DNA of 64,000 nt from Pedobacter petrophilus (GTDB lineage Bacteria; Bacteroidota; Bacteroidia; Sphingobacteriales; Sphingobacteriaceae): positions 124,001-188,000 of the forward strand of contig NZ_WKKH01000003.1 in assembly GCF_009674725.1 (NCBI RefSeq). The letters are read 5' to 3'. The position numbers and the translations under genes are program-made. Of the stretch, positions 9,211-18,418 are shown piece by piece (the stretch's first letter is position 1; each line of letters starts with the position of its first letter). The notes beneath the pieces are model-generated. The model was not told the DNA's origin. It was given only the letters and a program-made list of their open reading frames with translations, and ran no database searches.

Positions 9211-12200
9211 ATGTTCGCTAAAATATCCCGTTCACACTGCGTTATACTGTTATTACTTTCTTTATCCCTGTCAGTTCACAGCCAACAGCAGCAGGAGCAA
9301 TCAAAAGGAAACACTTTATGTTGATCCATTTATTGGCACAACAAAAAGCAATGTACTAACCAGCTGGGGAGGCAATGGAGGCACTTATCCGGGTGCAGTC
9401 GCTCCATCAGGCAATATTCAGCTCACGCCAGAAACGCGGGTAACGGGGGCAAAAGGATATGATTACAACGATCAAAATATTTTCTTTTTCAGCTGTTTTA
9501 AGCACTTCAGCGGTTTCCCGGAAGGATCTTCAGGACAAGTGTTCATTCTCCCGGTAGAGAAAGGAAAAAACTTTGAACCAGGAAAATATAACCGACCTTT
9601 TAGTCATACACAGGAACTAGCAACACCAGGTTATTATAAAGTGGTATTTACCGATAATTACACCATTGCCGAAGCCGCAGCAAGTACCCGAACAGGGATT
9701 TTAAAATTCACCTTTCCTGCAAAGATAACACCACAGATCTACATTGGGGAGGCCGGAGATCTTACCCTGAAGAGCAAACGTTTAATTTATGGATCTTCAG
9801 GAAATACCACCATTAACCTGTCATCCAACATTATCGAATCTGACATCGTTAAAGGCGGGTATTTATTAAGCTTTGAAAAATCAGATACGGCAGCGCAAAT
9901 CATCACACTCAAAATCAGTTCATCTTCAGTAAGTTTCAAAGGTGCACAACAGAACATCGATCAAGAAATTGGCCAACTAGACTTTGAGACTTTCCGGGAA
10001 AGAACAGCTAAAGAATGGGATACGCAACTCGCTACAGTCGAGATCAAAAATCCTTCAGTTGAGAATAAAAAGGTTTTTTATACGGCACTTTACCATTCGC
10101 TGCTCATCCCCTGGGTATTTTCTGATGCAGATGGAAAATATAAAGGAGCTGACGGTAAGATTTACCATACGAAAGGAAAAAATCAATATAGCGGTTTTTC
10201 ACCATGGGATACTTTTCGTTCTTTACATCCCCTCCTGACTTTGTTATATCCTGAAAAACAAAATGATGTCATTCTATCGATGCTTGATGTATATGAGCAA
10301 ACGGGATATTTGCCAACAGAAACCATGACTGGAAACCATGCAGTGCCTATCATTGTAGATGCTTATCTTAAAGGGATTACCGGTTATAACCGCAACCTCG
10401 CTTATACCGCAATGCGGAAAAGCATTTTGGAAGGTCCGTTTGCTAAAAACGACATGGAAGTGTATCACCAGCTAGGGTACGTACCGTTTTCCAGATCTGA
10501 ATCGGTAACCAGAACGGTAGAATATGCATATGATGACTGGGCGCTGTCGCAATTTGCAAAACTGGTAATGAAAGACCAGCCAGATCAGCAATTGCTGGAA
10601 AAACGCGGCTTAAATTACAGAAACCTTTTCCATCCTTCAGATCTGTTTATGCTGCCAAGACAAGGCCATGCATATAAATTAAACCCCGGCATGACGGGTT
10701 ATAAAGAAGGTAACAAATGGACATACACCTATTTTATTCCTCATAATGCCAAAGACCTGATCAATTTGCTTGGTGGTGCTGAAGCATTTTCAAACCGTTT
10801 GGATTCTGCAATGACCCATAACGTAATCCTGTACGATAACGAAACCGTACTGCATTTGCCTTACTTATTTAACGCAGCTGGTCACCCGGCACTCACGCAG
10901 CAATGGCTCAGAAACATTATGCTCAATCGATTCTCTGCAACTCCCGGCGGCCTGCCTGGTAATGACGACCTCGGTTCTATGTCGAGCGCCTACATTTTTA
11001 ATGCCCTGGGCTTCTTTCCCATTAGTCCCGGAAACCCAAATTATGCCATTGGCGCCCCATTATTTGAATCTGTAACCCTGCACCTGGCCAATAAAAAAAA
11101 GCTGAAGATCTATGCACAGCAACAATCTTCAACAAACAAATATGTCCAGTCGTTAGCTTTTAACAAACAAATTTATAATCAATTAGACATTCCACATGAG
11201 TTATTGGTTAAAGGTGGTCGGCTGGACTTTGTTATGAGTTCTATTGCTACACAAACGTGGCCAACAAACAGAAATCCGGTATCCCTTTCTTTTACTAAAA
11301 AAGACGCTAATATTAAAATTTTAAAATATAGCATCAGTAAAAAACAAGTTAACCCTAATGAACCCTTTCAGGTACATTTCACCCTAAAAAATGAAGGAAG
11401 CCTCGGAACCAAAAAGGTTATTATTTACGCGAACGGGAAACCATGGTTGTCTAAATCATCATTAGTAGCCCCTGGCACCACCCTTACAGACTCCATCAGC
11501 GGTCACCTGTATGCCTTAGGCACCATAAAAATCAGCATAAATCCATTAGCTAACACAACGATTAAAGTTATTGCACCAAAGAAACCAGTTGCTCAACCTT
11601 TTCAGATTGTTGAACTGACAGCAAAACCAATTATAAAATTAAACACCGAACAAGAAATCAGCTATCGCATTAAAAACGTTACGGGGAAAGTGCAAACCTT
11701 TAAACCCCAGGTTATCCTTAATGATTCAAGCAACAAAGAAACACTGCTTTATACTGATCGGGTATACCTCTTACCAGGGCAGCAAAAAATCATAAATCAT
11801 AGATTTAGCGTAAATCGAACTGGCTTGCAAACAATCAGGACAGGAAACAGGCAATCGATATTTAAAGTTTACGAAACACCTTTAACCGCTTTACTTTTAG
11901 ACTTAAACTTTAATAAATTACACGGCAATCAAGTTCCGGATGCTTCCGGTTTTAACAATAACGCATTGCTGATTAGTGAATCAAAGGATACTAAAAAGCA
12001 TTTTATTGATTTAGGTGACAGTACTTATCTGGAAATTCCAAATGCTCCAAGCCTGGATCAAATGGAAAATAACCTCACTATAATGGCATGGGTTTATCCT
12101 GCCGGAGAGGGAAAAGGTTTGACGGATATACTCACAAAAGGTGATAGCCACGTTATTCAAACTACAGATAACAAAACATTAACATTCTTTGCCGGTGGCT

Positions 12201-12502
12201 GGGGACGAGGAGATTGCACCATAAAACTACCTGCAGATTGGGAAAGGAAATGGCATCATATTGCTGGTGTTTGTGAGGGCGATGTACTTACCATTTACCT
12301 GGATGGAAAACTAGCCGGAAGTGCAAAAGTTGATGGCATAGCCAATCTTTCCAACACCAGCCAATGGCAAATTGGCCGTAATGAAGAATTTCCTTCAGAA
12401 AGAATATTTCACGGTAAGATGGATCAGGTTAAAGTATACGGACAGCCATTATTGGCAAAAGATATTGAAGCTTTATTTGAAAGGGAAAAACGCAGCTATT
12501 AA
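9211..12502 (+). CDS. GH92 alpha-mannosidase with CARDB-like and LamG domains; frameshift after signal peptide
   Basis: Family 92 exo-alpha-mannosidase, calcium dependent in characterised members. The signal peptide starts at ATG 9211 (MFAKISRSH, a Leu-rich core, then VHSQQQQ) but that frame stops at 9322-9324. The mature protein continues one frame over from about 9302 (KETLYVDPFIGTT, the usual GH92 N-terminus) with no stop until 12500-12502. Skipping one base, for instance in the AAAA run at 9303-9306, joins them. Conserved features are ESVTRTVEYAYDDW, the proposed acid Glu in YKEGNKW (codon 10706-10708) and the base Asp in GNDDLGSMS (10964-10969). After the catalytic part come an Ig/CARDB-like segment (about 11330-11860) and a C-terminal LamG/concanavalin domain (about 11900-12490, with WHHIAGV and YLDGKLAG), so the protein is longer than a plain GH92. 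Either it is disrupted or the read carries an error. Confidence 0.85.
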
Positions 12503-12527
12503 AAAGCAGATTTCATTATTTGCATTT

Positions 12528-12550
12528 AAAGCTGCAATATCAGCTTTTTT
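12528..12550 (+). terminator. Rho-independent terminator of the GH89-GH35-GH92 operon
   Basis: Arms AAAGCTG (12528-12534) and CAGCTTT (12541-12547) with a 6-nt loop are followed by further T residues. It lies 25 nt after the GH92 stop on the same strand and would end the first glycan-utilisation operon. Confidence 0.7.
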
Positions 12551-12940
12551 CTAATGCATCTGACAGCGAACAACCTAAATCTTTCACTAGCTAAGAGCAG
12601 ATAAGGTAACAGCTTTGCGGTATTTTGGCAAGAGCTGTTGTATTTTTTGGTATTATATTTATTAATGGGTCTTTAACCAAGATCAGCAATCTATGATTAA
12701 GAAGTTAAGGACGTATTCGGCAATCATTTAATTCTATTTCCCTTTCAAGCGCATCATAAAAGAGGCCAAATGCTGGTGTTAATTCTTCGAATAATGTGGC
12801 CGGCAAAAAAACAAAAAAGTGCCTCCGATAAACAGAGACACTCCACTAATCCAAATCTAACTAACTAAATGTTTTAAATAACGAGGCCTATCTACCCCGT
12901 TATTATTATTTGGCAAACACTAATAAACTAAATTTCAAAA
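12551..12940. other. Convergent intergenic spacer between the two SusC/SusD loci
   Basis: About 390 nt between the end of the GH92 operon and the end of the - strand susD. No open reading frame with coding character was seen. The only structure found is a hairpin at 12877-12904 (AATAACG and CGTTATT arms plus inner GG/CC), listed separately. Confidence 0.6.
12877..12904 (-). terminator. Possible terminator of the second susC-susD operon
   Basis: Inverted repeat with arms AATAACG (12877-12883) and CGTTATT (12898-12904), inner GG/CC pairs, and a T-containing stretch after it on the - strand. It lies 37 nt beyond the susD stop. The T tract is poor, so efficiency is uncertain. Confidence 0.45.
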
Positions 12941-14671
12941 TTAATAACCCGGGTTTTGCTTAAGCTTAGGGTTTGCGTTTAAAATATCCCGTCCTATTGG
13001 AAAGATTTCAGTATGGCCATCAGCATCTGGTTTTTTATCCCACCAGGTGCCTTTATTAAATACGCCCCAACGAATTAAATCCGTCCTCCGTCTATTTTCG
13101 CCAATAAATTCTCTCCCCCATTCATCTAACATTTCCTGATCGGTAAGCTGACCACCACCAGCGGCATATAAACTAGGTGAGCCTACCGGATAATTCCTTT
13201 GCCTCACCTGGTTAAGGTAAGTAGCTGCACCTGCTTTATCGCCCGCACGGTACCTGCACTCAGCAAGCGTATAATAAACTTCTGAAAGGCGGATCTCTGC
13301 ATAGGCAGAGGTAATCCGGTTAGGATCAGGCGTTGGATAAATTGGATATTTAACCAGGAAAATTCCTGAATTATGATCTGCATGATTCATATTAGATTCT
13401 TTATCTGCAATTTTTGTACCTGGCTTAGCGCCCAGAAAGTAACCCACCTGGTCTCTGATAAAAAGCGCATAAGGACCTTTATTTCCCCTCACGGTGTCAA
13501 CTTTACTTGTTCCGTTAACGGTAGTGGTGTATGGCAAATACCCATATAAAAACATCCCTTCGCGTTTGCTGTCGCCAAGGTTTTTATATTTTTTTAAACG
13601 TACATCATCCGGATATTTTTGAAATTTAATAAACGGTTTCCCCATCGCATGGGTATACTCCACGCTGTCTACATCGCGGCCGGGTTGTAAGGCAAATCTT
13701 GGATTCGACTGGCCAAGGTCGGTAAACCCACAATAAAGTGGCGCGGCATCATACGTCATTCCCCAGAAAAACATCCCTCCATCATATTGCCAGTGCGTTC
13801 TGGTTAAGGTTCCGGGGAAGCCATAAATCACTTCAGAGTTTAAAGATTTGTTCGTGTAATCAAAAGGGGCATCCCATCTGGTATCCAGGGTATAATTACC
13901 ATATTTACCGGCAATGATGTCACGGCACACCGCCTCACATTCTACATATTTATCGGTTCCGATATAAACTTTTGCATTCAGATAAAGGCGGGCAAGCAAA
14001 GTAGCGGCCGCAGCTTTGGTCCACCTGCCTATTCCATTGGCACCCAGTTGTTCCCGCATGGGAAGAAAAGGAATAGCCGCTTTAAGTTCTGATTCGATGT
14101 AATCAAAAGTCTCCTGTGGCGTGGCTTGCGAACCACCTTGTGTGGAGTTTTTAACATCCGTCACAATTTCGACATTGCGATAAAAGTCAAAGGCACGGAG
14201 GTAAAACCATGCCCTCAGCGTTCTCAGTTCCGCTTTAAAATCATTTAATTCTTCATTGGTAACACTCAATTTTGCCGGATCAGTAATGCTTTCCATATCT
14301 TGAAGCGAGTTGGTTGCCAGTACAATTCCCTGATAGAAATTTCTCCAGGCACCGGTTGTAAAACCATCTTGTGCCGTCCAGGTGTGGTAGTGCATGCGCT
14401 GATAATATCCTCCATCCTGCCAGTCGCCCTGACGGTTATAAGTTCCGATTTCATCCGTAGAATTTTCGCCCACAGCATATACGTCATTACCCTGAATACT
14501 CCAGTAGGCGTGTTCAAATGGACGTAAGAAATCACGGATCACATCGTCTCTGCGGGTTAAGAAATTAGCTGCATCAACCTGGTCATATACCTTTTCATCT
14601 AATTTTGTACATCCAGAAGCCATTAATAGTGTGGCGAAAACAGTACTAAATAGTAATTTATAATTTTTCAT
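12941..14671 (-). CDS. SusD/RagB-type lipoprotein (second locus)
   Basis: A 576-residue SusD-family protein with signal peptide and lipobox MASGC (Cys21). Family features are the N-terminal LDEKVYDQVDAANFLTRRDD region, the helical repeat with FKAELRTLRAWFYLRAFDFY, and the C-terminal RLSEVYYTLAECRYRAGDKAG, then EFIGENRRRTDLIRWG, with the ending IGRDILNANPKLKQNPGY. It begins 11 nt after the preceding SusC stop and forms its import pair. The operon has no glycosidase within the window, so its ligand cannot be inferred; some such pairs import peptides or other ligands. It belongs to the longer SusD-like group (about 570 residues). Confidence 0.95.
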   Translation of the reverse strand: MKNYKLLFSTVFATLLMASGCTKLDEKVYDQVDAANFLTRRDDVIRDFLRPFEHAYWSIQGNDVYAVGENSTDEIGTYNRQGDWQDGGYYQRMHYHTWTAQDGFTTGAWRNFYQGIVLATNSLQDMESITDPAKLSVTNEELNDFKAELRTLRAWFYLRAFDFYRNVEIVTDVKNSTQGGSQATPQETFDYIESELKAAIPFLPMREQLGANGIGRWTKAAAATLLARLYLNAKVYIGTDKYVECEAVCRDIIAGKYGNYTLDTRWDAPFDYTNKSLNSEVIYGFPGTLTRTHWQYDGGMFFWGMTYDAAPLYCGFTDLGQSNPRFALQPGRDVDSVEYTHAMGKPFIKFQKYPDDVRLKKYKNLGDSKREGMFLYGYLPYTTTVNGTSKVDTVRGNKGPYALFIRDQVGYFLGAKPGTKIADKESNMNHADHNSGIFLVKYPIYPTPDPNRITSAYAEIRLSEVYYTLAECRYRAGDKAGAATYLNQVRQRNYPVGSPSLYAAGGGQLTDQEMLDEWGREFIGENRRRTDLIRWGVFNKGTWWDKKPDADGHTEIFPIGRDILNANPKLKQNPGY

Positions 14672-14682
14672 TTTTTCCAGTG

Positions 14683-17670
14683 TTAAAAAGTAGCTTGTAA
14701 ACCAAAGATGAACTGCATGGTAGACGGATAATAATTTAAGTCATCATTTACGCCTGGCGTAAGTCCGTTTACCCGCACCTGTTCCGGATCTCCGCCTGTG
14801 TACTTGGTAAAAGTGTGGAGGTTTCTTCCGGCAGCATATAAGCGGATCGATTTTAAATATTTGTTATTCAACGGTTGCCTATAGCCCAGCGAAACGTTAT
14901 CAATTTTAACAAATGATCCGTTCTCAAGGAAATAATCAGAAGCAATAGCGGTTGTAGCGCTATTTTTAAGTAATGAATATTTGCTTCCGCTGTCATAAGC
15001 CGACTTTAATACATTTGCATCACTCTGGCTGGAAGGTGTTCCAAGATAGAAAGCATAAGAATTGAAGATCTTGTAACCAAATGTTCCCCTGAAGAATATG
15101 CCAAGGTCAAAACGTTTGTAGGTAAATGTATTTCCTAACGAGGTGATGTATTTTGGCAAACCATTGCCAACAAATTGTTTATCATCATTAGAAGCCAGAT
15201 TCGCCTGAACAATAGCGCCATCATTTTTATAAACCAGTAGTGCACCGGCATCATTAACACCTGCTGACCGGAGCATGTAAAACTCTCCAATGCTATGGCC
15301 TTCCTGAATGCGCTGAATATTTCCAGGAGATCCGGGAGCGGGCAATCCGGCTACATCCTGAAAGGTTCCTCCTTTATAAATCTCATTAGAAAAAGAAATG
15401 AATTTATTGCGGTTATAAGCAAATGCAACGTTAACGTTATAGCTAAAATCATCACTTTTCACTACTTCACCACTTAATGCCAGCTCGATACCGGAGTTTT
15501 TCATGGTTCCAACATTGGTAAAAGTGGTTTGCTGTGTATTAGGCGGAACCGGCACCGTATAATCACCCAATAAATCTTTGTTGGTACGGATATAATAGTC
15601 TAGTGAACCCGTAATTCGGCTATTTAGCACCGAGAAATCTAAACCAACGTTAAAGTTTTCTGATTTCTCCCAGCTTAAATCCGGGTTTACATTTGAGGTA
15701 GGTCCATAAACCTGGTAATATTGGCCGTTAAACGGGAAGTAACCTGCGCCACCATATAGCAACAACGAGCGGTAATTGTCGAAATCCTGGTTACCTGTCA
15801 CACCAAAATCTGCCCGCAGCTTTAACTCATTTACCCAGGGAAGAGATGCTTTCAGGAATTTTTCTTCGGAGATTCTCCAGGCAGCAGATACCGCCGGGAA
15901 ATTTCCCCATTTATTGTTGGCACCAAATTTTGAAGAACCTTCTCGCCTTAAACTCGCCGTTAGGATATATTTATTATCGAAATCGTAGTTTAAACGACCA
16001 AAGAACGAAATCAATGTAGAACCGTTTTGCGTGGAAGCTACTGCAGATTGACCTTGCCCTGCGGCACCGCCGTTGTAAAGCCCTGAGCCCAAATTATTCC
16101 ATAAATAAGTATCAAATGGGAAGTCATAGTTTTGAGCATACAATCTCTTGTAATTGTAAATTGCATAAGAATAACCACCCAGAAGCTTGAAATGGTGTTT
16201 TCCAAAATCCTCAGCATAATTCCCGGTCCACTCGATATTCTTCTGATCATTTTCCAGTTGTTCTTGTGAAGCAAAATTTGTTTGCGTAATCTTATTTGCC
16301 TGCACCACTGATGAAAGTGTAGATGGCCTGAAGTTAAAACTTTTTGCCGATCGGCTGATTTGTGAAATCATCACTGTTGTACTCAGGTTTTTAAGGATAT
16401 TCATCCGGAGAGATCCGTTCAAATCAAGCTCCTTAATTTCTGCTTCTGCTTTAATCTCATTGGCATTTTCAACAGGGTTGTTAGAGAAGAAGCCCGTATT
16501 GATATAATTATACTTACCGGCATTGTTAAAAATTGGATAAGTTGGATTCAGTGTGAGCGCGTTGTTGAAGTTTCCAAGGTCTGAATTATTAGTCTTCATA
16601 TACCTCGGTGCTGCCGTTAAGGTGGCTACAAACATGTTATTGTCTGTGGTGTGGTTCATGTTTAACCTGGCACCATATTCTCTTTTATGCGCCCGCAAGT
16701 CGATTCCATCGGCATCGCGATAGTCGCCAGAGGCAAAGAAGTTCGTTTTAGCTGTACCACCTGAAAATTGAGCCGTGTGTTTTTGGGCAAATGCCGGTGC
16801 ATTAGTGACCTCTTTTAGCCAGTTGGTTTTTGCTTTATAATCCTGTCCCTGTTTGTTAGCTACCCGATTGGAAATAAACTCATCAGCTGATAAATTTTCC
16901 AGCTCATTGGTCAGGTAATCAAAACTCATAAAGCCATCATAAAACATCTGAGACTGGGCACCACCTTTTTTGGTAGTGATGATAATTACACCATTACTGC
17001 CACGGGTACCGTAAATTGCAGATGCTGCACCACCTTTTAACACATCGATACTTTCGATATCATTTTGGTTAATGTTATCAATGTTTCCACCAGGGATACC
17101 ATTGATGACGTAAAGCGGACCTAAGCCAGCATTACGGGATGATACACCCCTTAGCTGAATGCTCGGACTTGAATTGGGATCACTACCTGAAGTATTGGTA
17201 ATACTTAAGCCCGGAACTTTGCCCTGAAGCGACATTAAAGGGTTATTGGATGATACCGTAAGCAGATCTTTGCCAGAAACATGCGTAATGGCACTGGATA
17301 CTTCCCGCTTATCAAGCGTTCCATAACCTACGCTTACTACCACTACTTCTTCGAGCGTATTGGAAGCCGAATTTAAAGCTACATTAATCACATCAGCTGA
17401 TGCGATTGTTACTGTTTTTGCCTGATACCCGATATAGCTAAACGTTAAACTTTTAGCGCCTGCCGGAACGGTGATGGCATATTTACCTTGGGTATTGGTT
17501 GATGTAGTTACAGATTTAGCATTGTCTGCCACAGTAACACCAGGGAGCGCTGTTCCATCTGCCACATCGGTGATTGTTCCGGTAATGACTCTGCTTTGCG
17601 CATTTGCAGGTGATGAAAGTATACAAAGAATTGAGCAAATGCTCAGTAAAAGTAGAAGTTTCTTGTACAT
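14683..17670 (-). CDS. SusC/RagA TonB-dependent receptor (second locus)
   Basis: A complete 995-residue SusC-family receptor. A signal peptide (ending SSPANAQS) leads directly into the CarboxypepD_reg-like Ig domain (ITGTITDVADGTALPGVTV, ending YIGYQAKTV). The linker and TonB-box area EEVVVVSVGYGTLDKREVSSAI follow, then the plug (LQGKVPGLSI, IDNINQNDIESIDVLKGGAASAIYG, GSNGVIIITTKKG) and a barrel ending in MQFIFGLQATF. No STN domain is present, so it is not an anti-sigma-signalling type. It is the first gene of a two-gene operon divergent from the DUF6377 regulator, with a perfect palindrome 59 nt upstream. Confidence 0.96.
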   Translation of the reverse strand: MYKKLLLLLSICSILCILSSPANAQSRVITGTITDVADGTALPGVTVADNAKSVTTSTNTQGKYAITVPAGAKSLTFSYIGYQAKTVTIASADVINVALNSASNTLEEVVVVSVGYGTLDKREVSSAITHVSGKDLLTVSSNNPLMSLQGKVPGLSITNTSGSDPNSSPSIQLRGVSSRNAGLGPLYVINGIPGGNIDNINQNDIESIDVLKGGAASAIYGTRGSNGVIIITTKKGGAQSQMFYDGFMSFDYLTNELENLSADEFISNRVANKQGQDYKAKTNWLKEVTNAPAFAQKHTAQFSGGTAKTNFFASGDYRDADGIDLRAHKREYGARLNMNHTTDNNMFVATLTAAPRYMKTNNSDLGNFNNALTLNPTYPIFNNAGKYNYINTGFFSNNPVENANEIKAEAEIKELDLNGSLRMNILKNLSTTVMISQISRSAKSFNFRPSTLSSVVQANKITQTNFASQEQLENDQKNIEWTGNYAEDFGKHHFKLLGGYSYAIYNYKRLYAQNYDFPFDTYLWNNLGSGLYNGGAAGQGQSAVASTQNGSTLISFFGRLNYDFDNKYILTASLRREGSSKFGANNKWGNFPAVSAAWRISEEKFLKASLPWVNELKLRADFGVTGNQDFDNYRSLLLYGGAGYFPFNGQYYQVYGPTSNVNPDLSWEKSENFNVGLDFSVLNSRITGSLDYYIRTNKDLLGDYTVPVPPNTQQTTFTNVGTMKNSGIELALSGEVVKSDDFSYNVNVAFAYNRNKFISFSNEIYKGGTFQDVAGLPAPGSPGNIQRIQEGHSIGEFYMLRSAGVNDAGALLVYKNDGAIVQANLASNDDKQFVGNGLPKYITSLGNTFTYKRFDLGIFFRGTFGYKIFNSYAFYLGTPSSQSDANVLKSAYDSGSKYSLLKNSATTAIASDYFLENGSFVKIDNVSLGYRQPLNNKYLKSIRLYAAGRNLHTFTKYTGGDPEQVRVNGLTPGVNDDLNYYPSTMQFIFGLQATF

Positions 17671-17728
17671 AGAATGGACGAGTTATTTTTTGGTTAGTTA
17701 ATGCTGTTTCTTGGTACAACTGAAAATA

Positions 17729-17746
17729 TTGGATTTGCAAATCCAA
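17729..17746. promoter_or_regulatory. Perfect 18-bp palindrome upstream of susC
   Basis: TTGGATTTGCAAATCCAA is a perfect palindrome with no spacer, centred about 67 nt before the susC start codon. Two 9-bp half sites fit a dimeric regulator. It could also form a short hairpin in the leader RNA, but with no loop that is less likely. The divergently encoded DUF6377 regulator is the obvious candidate partner, by position only. Confidence 0.5.
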
Positions 17747-18390
17747 AAGAAGCAGCGAAGCGATTAGCAAATTTTGAAATCATATTTCAGTATGATGGTG
17801 ATTTAAACTAAGGAGGTTTGTTTTTTCTCATAATTTGTAAGTTAATCCGGCAGAGATCTAAAGTGACTAAAAGGATTTACTGTTACTCGTTTTCGACAAT
17901 TCGAAATCTGCAGAGATGTATTTGGTTAAATTATTTTTTCGGTTGCTGACCAGGCCTGGCAAATCGAACATCTAATTTATAGACCATAAGCGAGGAAATA
18001 GAGGTAGATAAGGCCCCAGTTAAAAACATATAAGAAAAAAGAGCTTTGTATAAAATCAAAGCATTAATAATCAACCATTTACAATAAAAAGCATCAAGAA
18101 AAATATAAATTATTTAAGCGCTAAAATTGATAAAGAATCAAATATTAGCCATAATTACTATCATTTGGTCACTATTGGAAGTCGTTATAATAAGGCATTA
18201 TACTTTGTTTTTGCGCCATTCCTAGCCGTAAGGTGTATGTAGCAATAGGCTTTTATTGACGCTCTTTTAGAATAAAAGCATTCGAGATCTTTTAGCTTAA
18301 TTAAAATAGTTGCAGATTTTGCAAAGCAACCGGTGACTCGTTGCCTATGAATTATTTTTAATTAAACGTTTTACAGATATACAAATTGAC
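17747..18390. other. A+T-rich divergent spacer between susC and the DUF6377 regulator
   Basis: About 640 nt without a credible reading frame on either strand. It must hold the susC promoter and possibly distal regulator sites, but no clear TAnnTTTG box for susC was found. It is long for a divergent spacer in this window, and I see no repeat or RNA gene in it. Confidence 0.5.
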
Positions 18391-18398
18391 TATTTTTG
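18391..18398 (+). promoter_or_regulatory. Candidate -7 box (TAnnTTTG) for the DUF6377 regulator
   Basis: TATTTTTG matches the Bacteroidota -7 consensus TAnnTTTG and lies 20 nt before the regulator start codon. The -33 element is not obvious, so this is a weak prediction. Confidence 0.35.
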
Positions 18399-18418
18399 GA
18401 TCAACCTATCTCTTATAA

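Noticed and set aside
9539-9541. GTG 9539 as the true start of the GH92 gene
   Set aside because: It would delete the signal peptide and the conserved GH92 N-terminus, which is present in frame upstream (VDPFIG at about 9320). A frameshift explains the data better.
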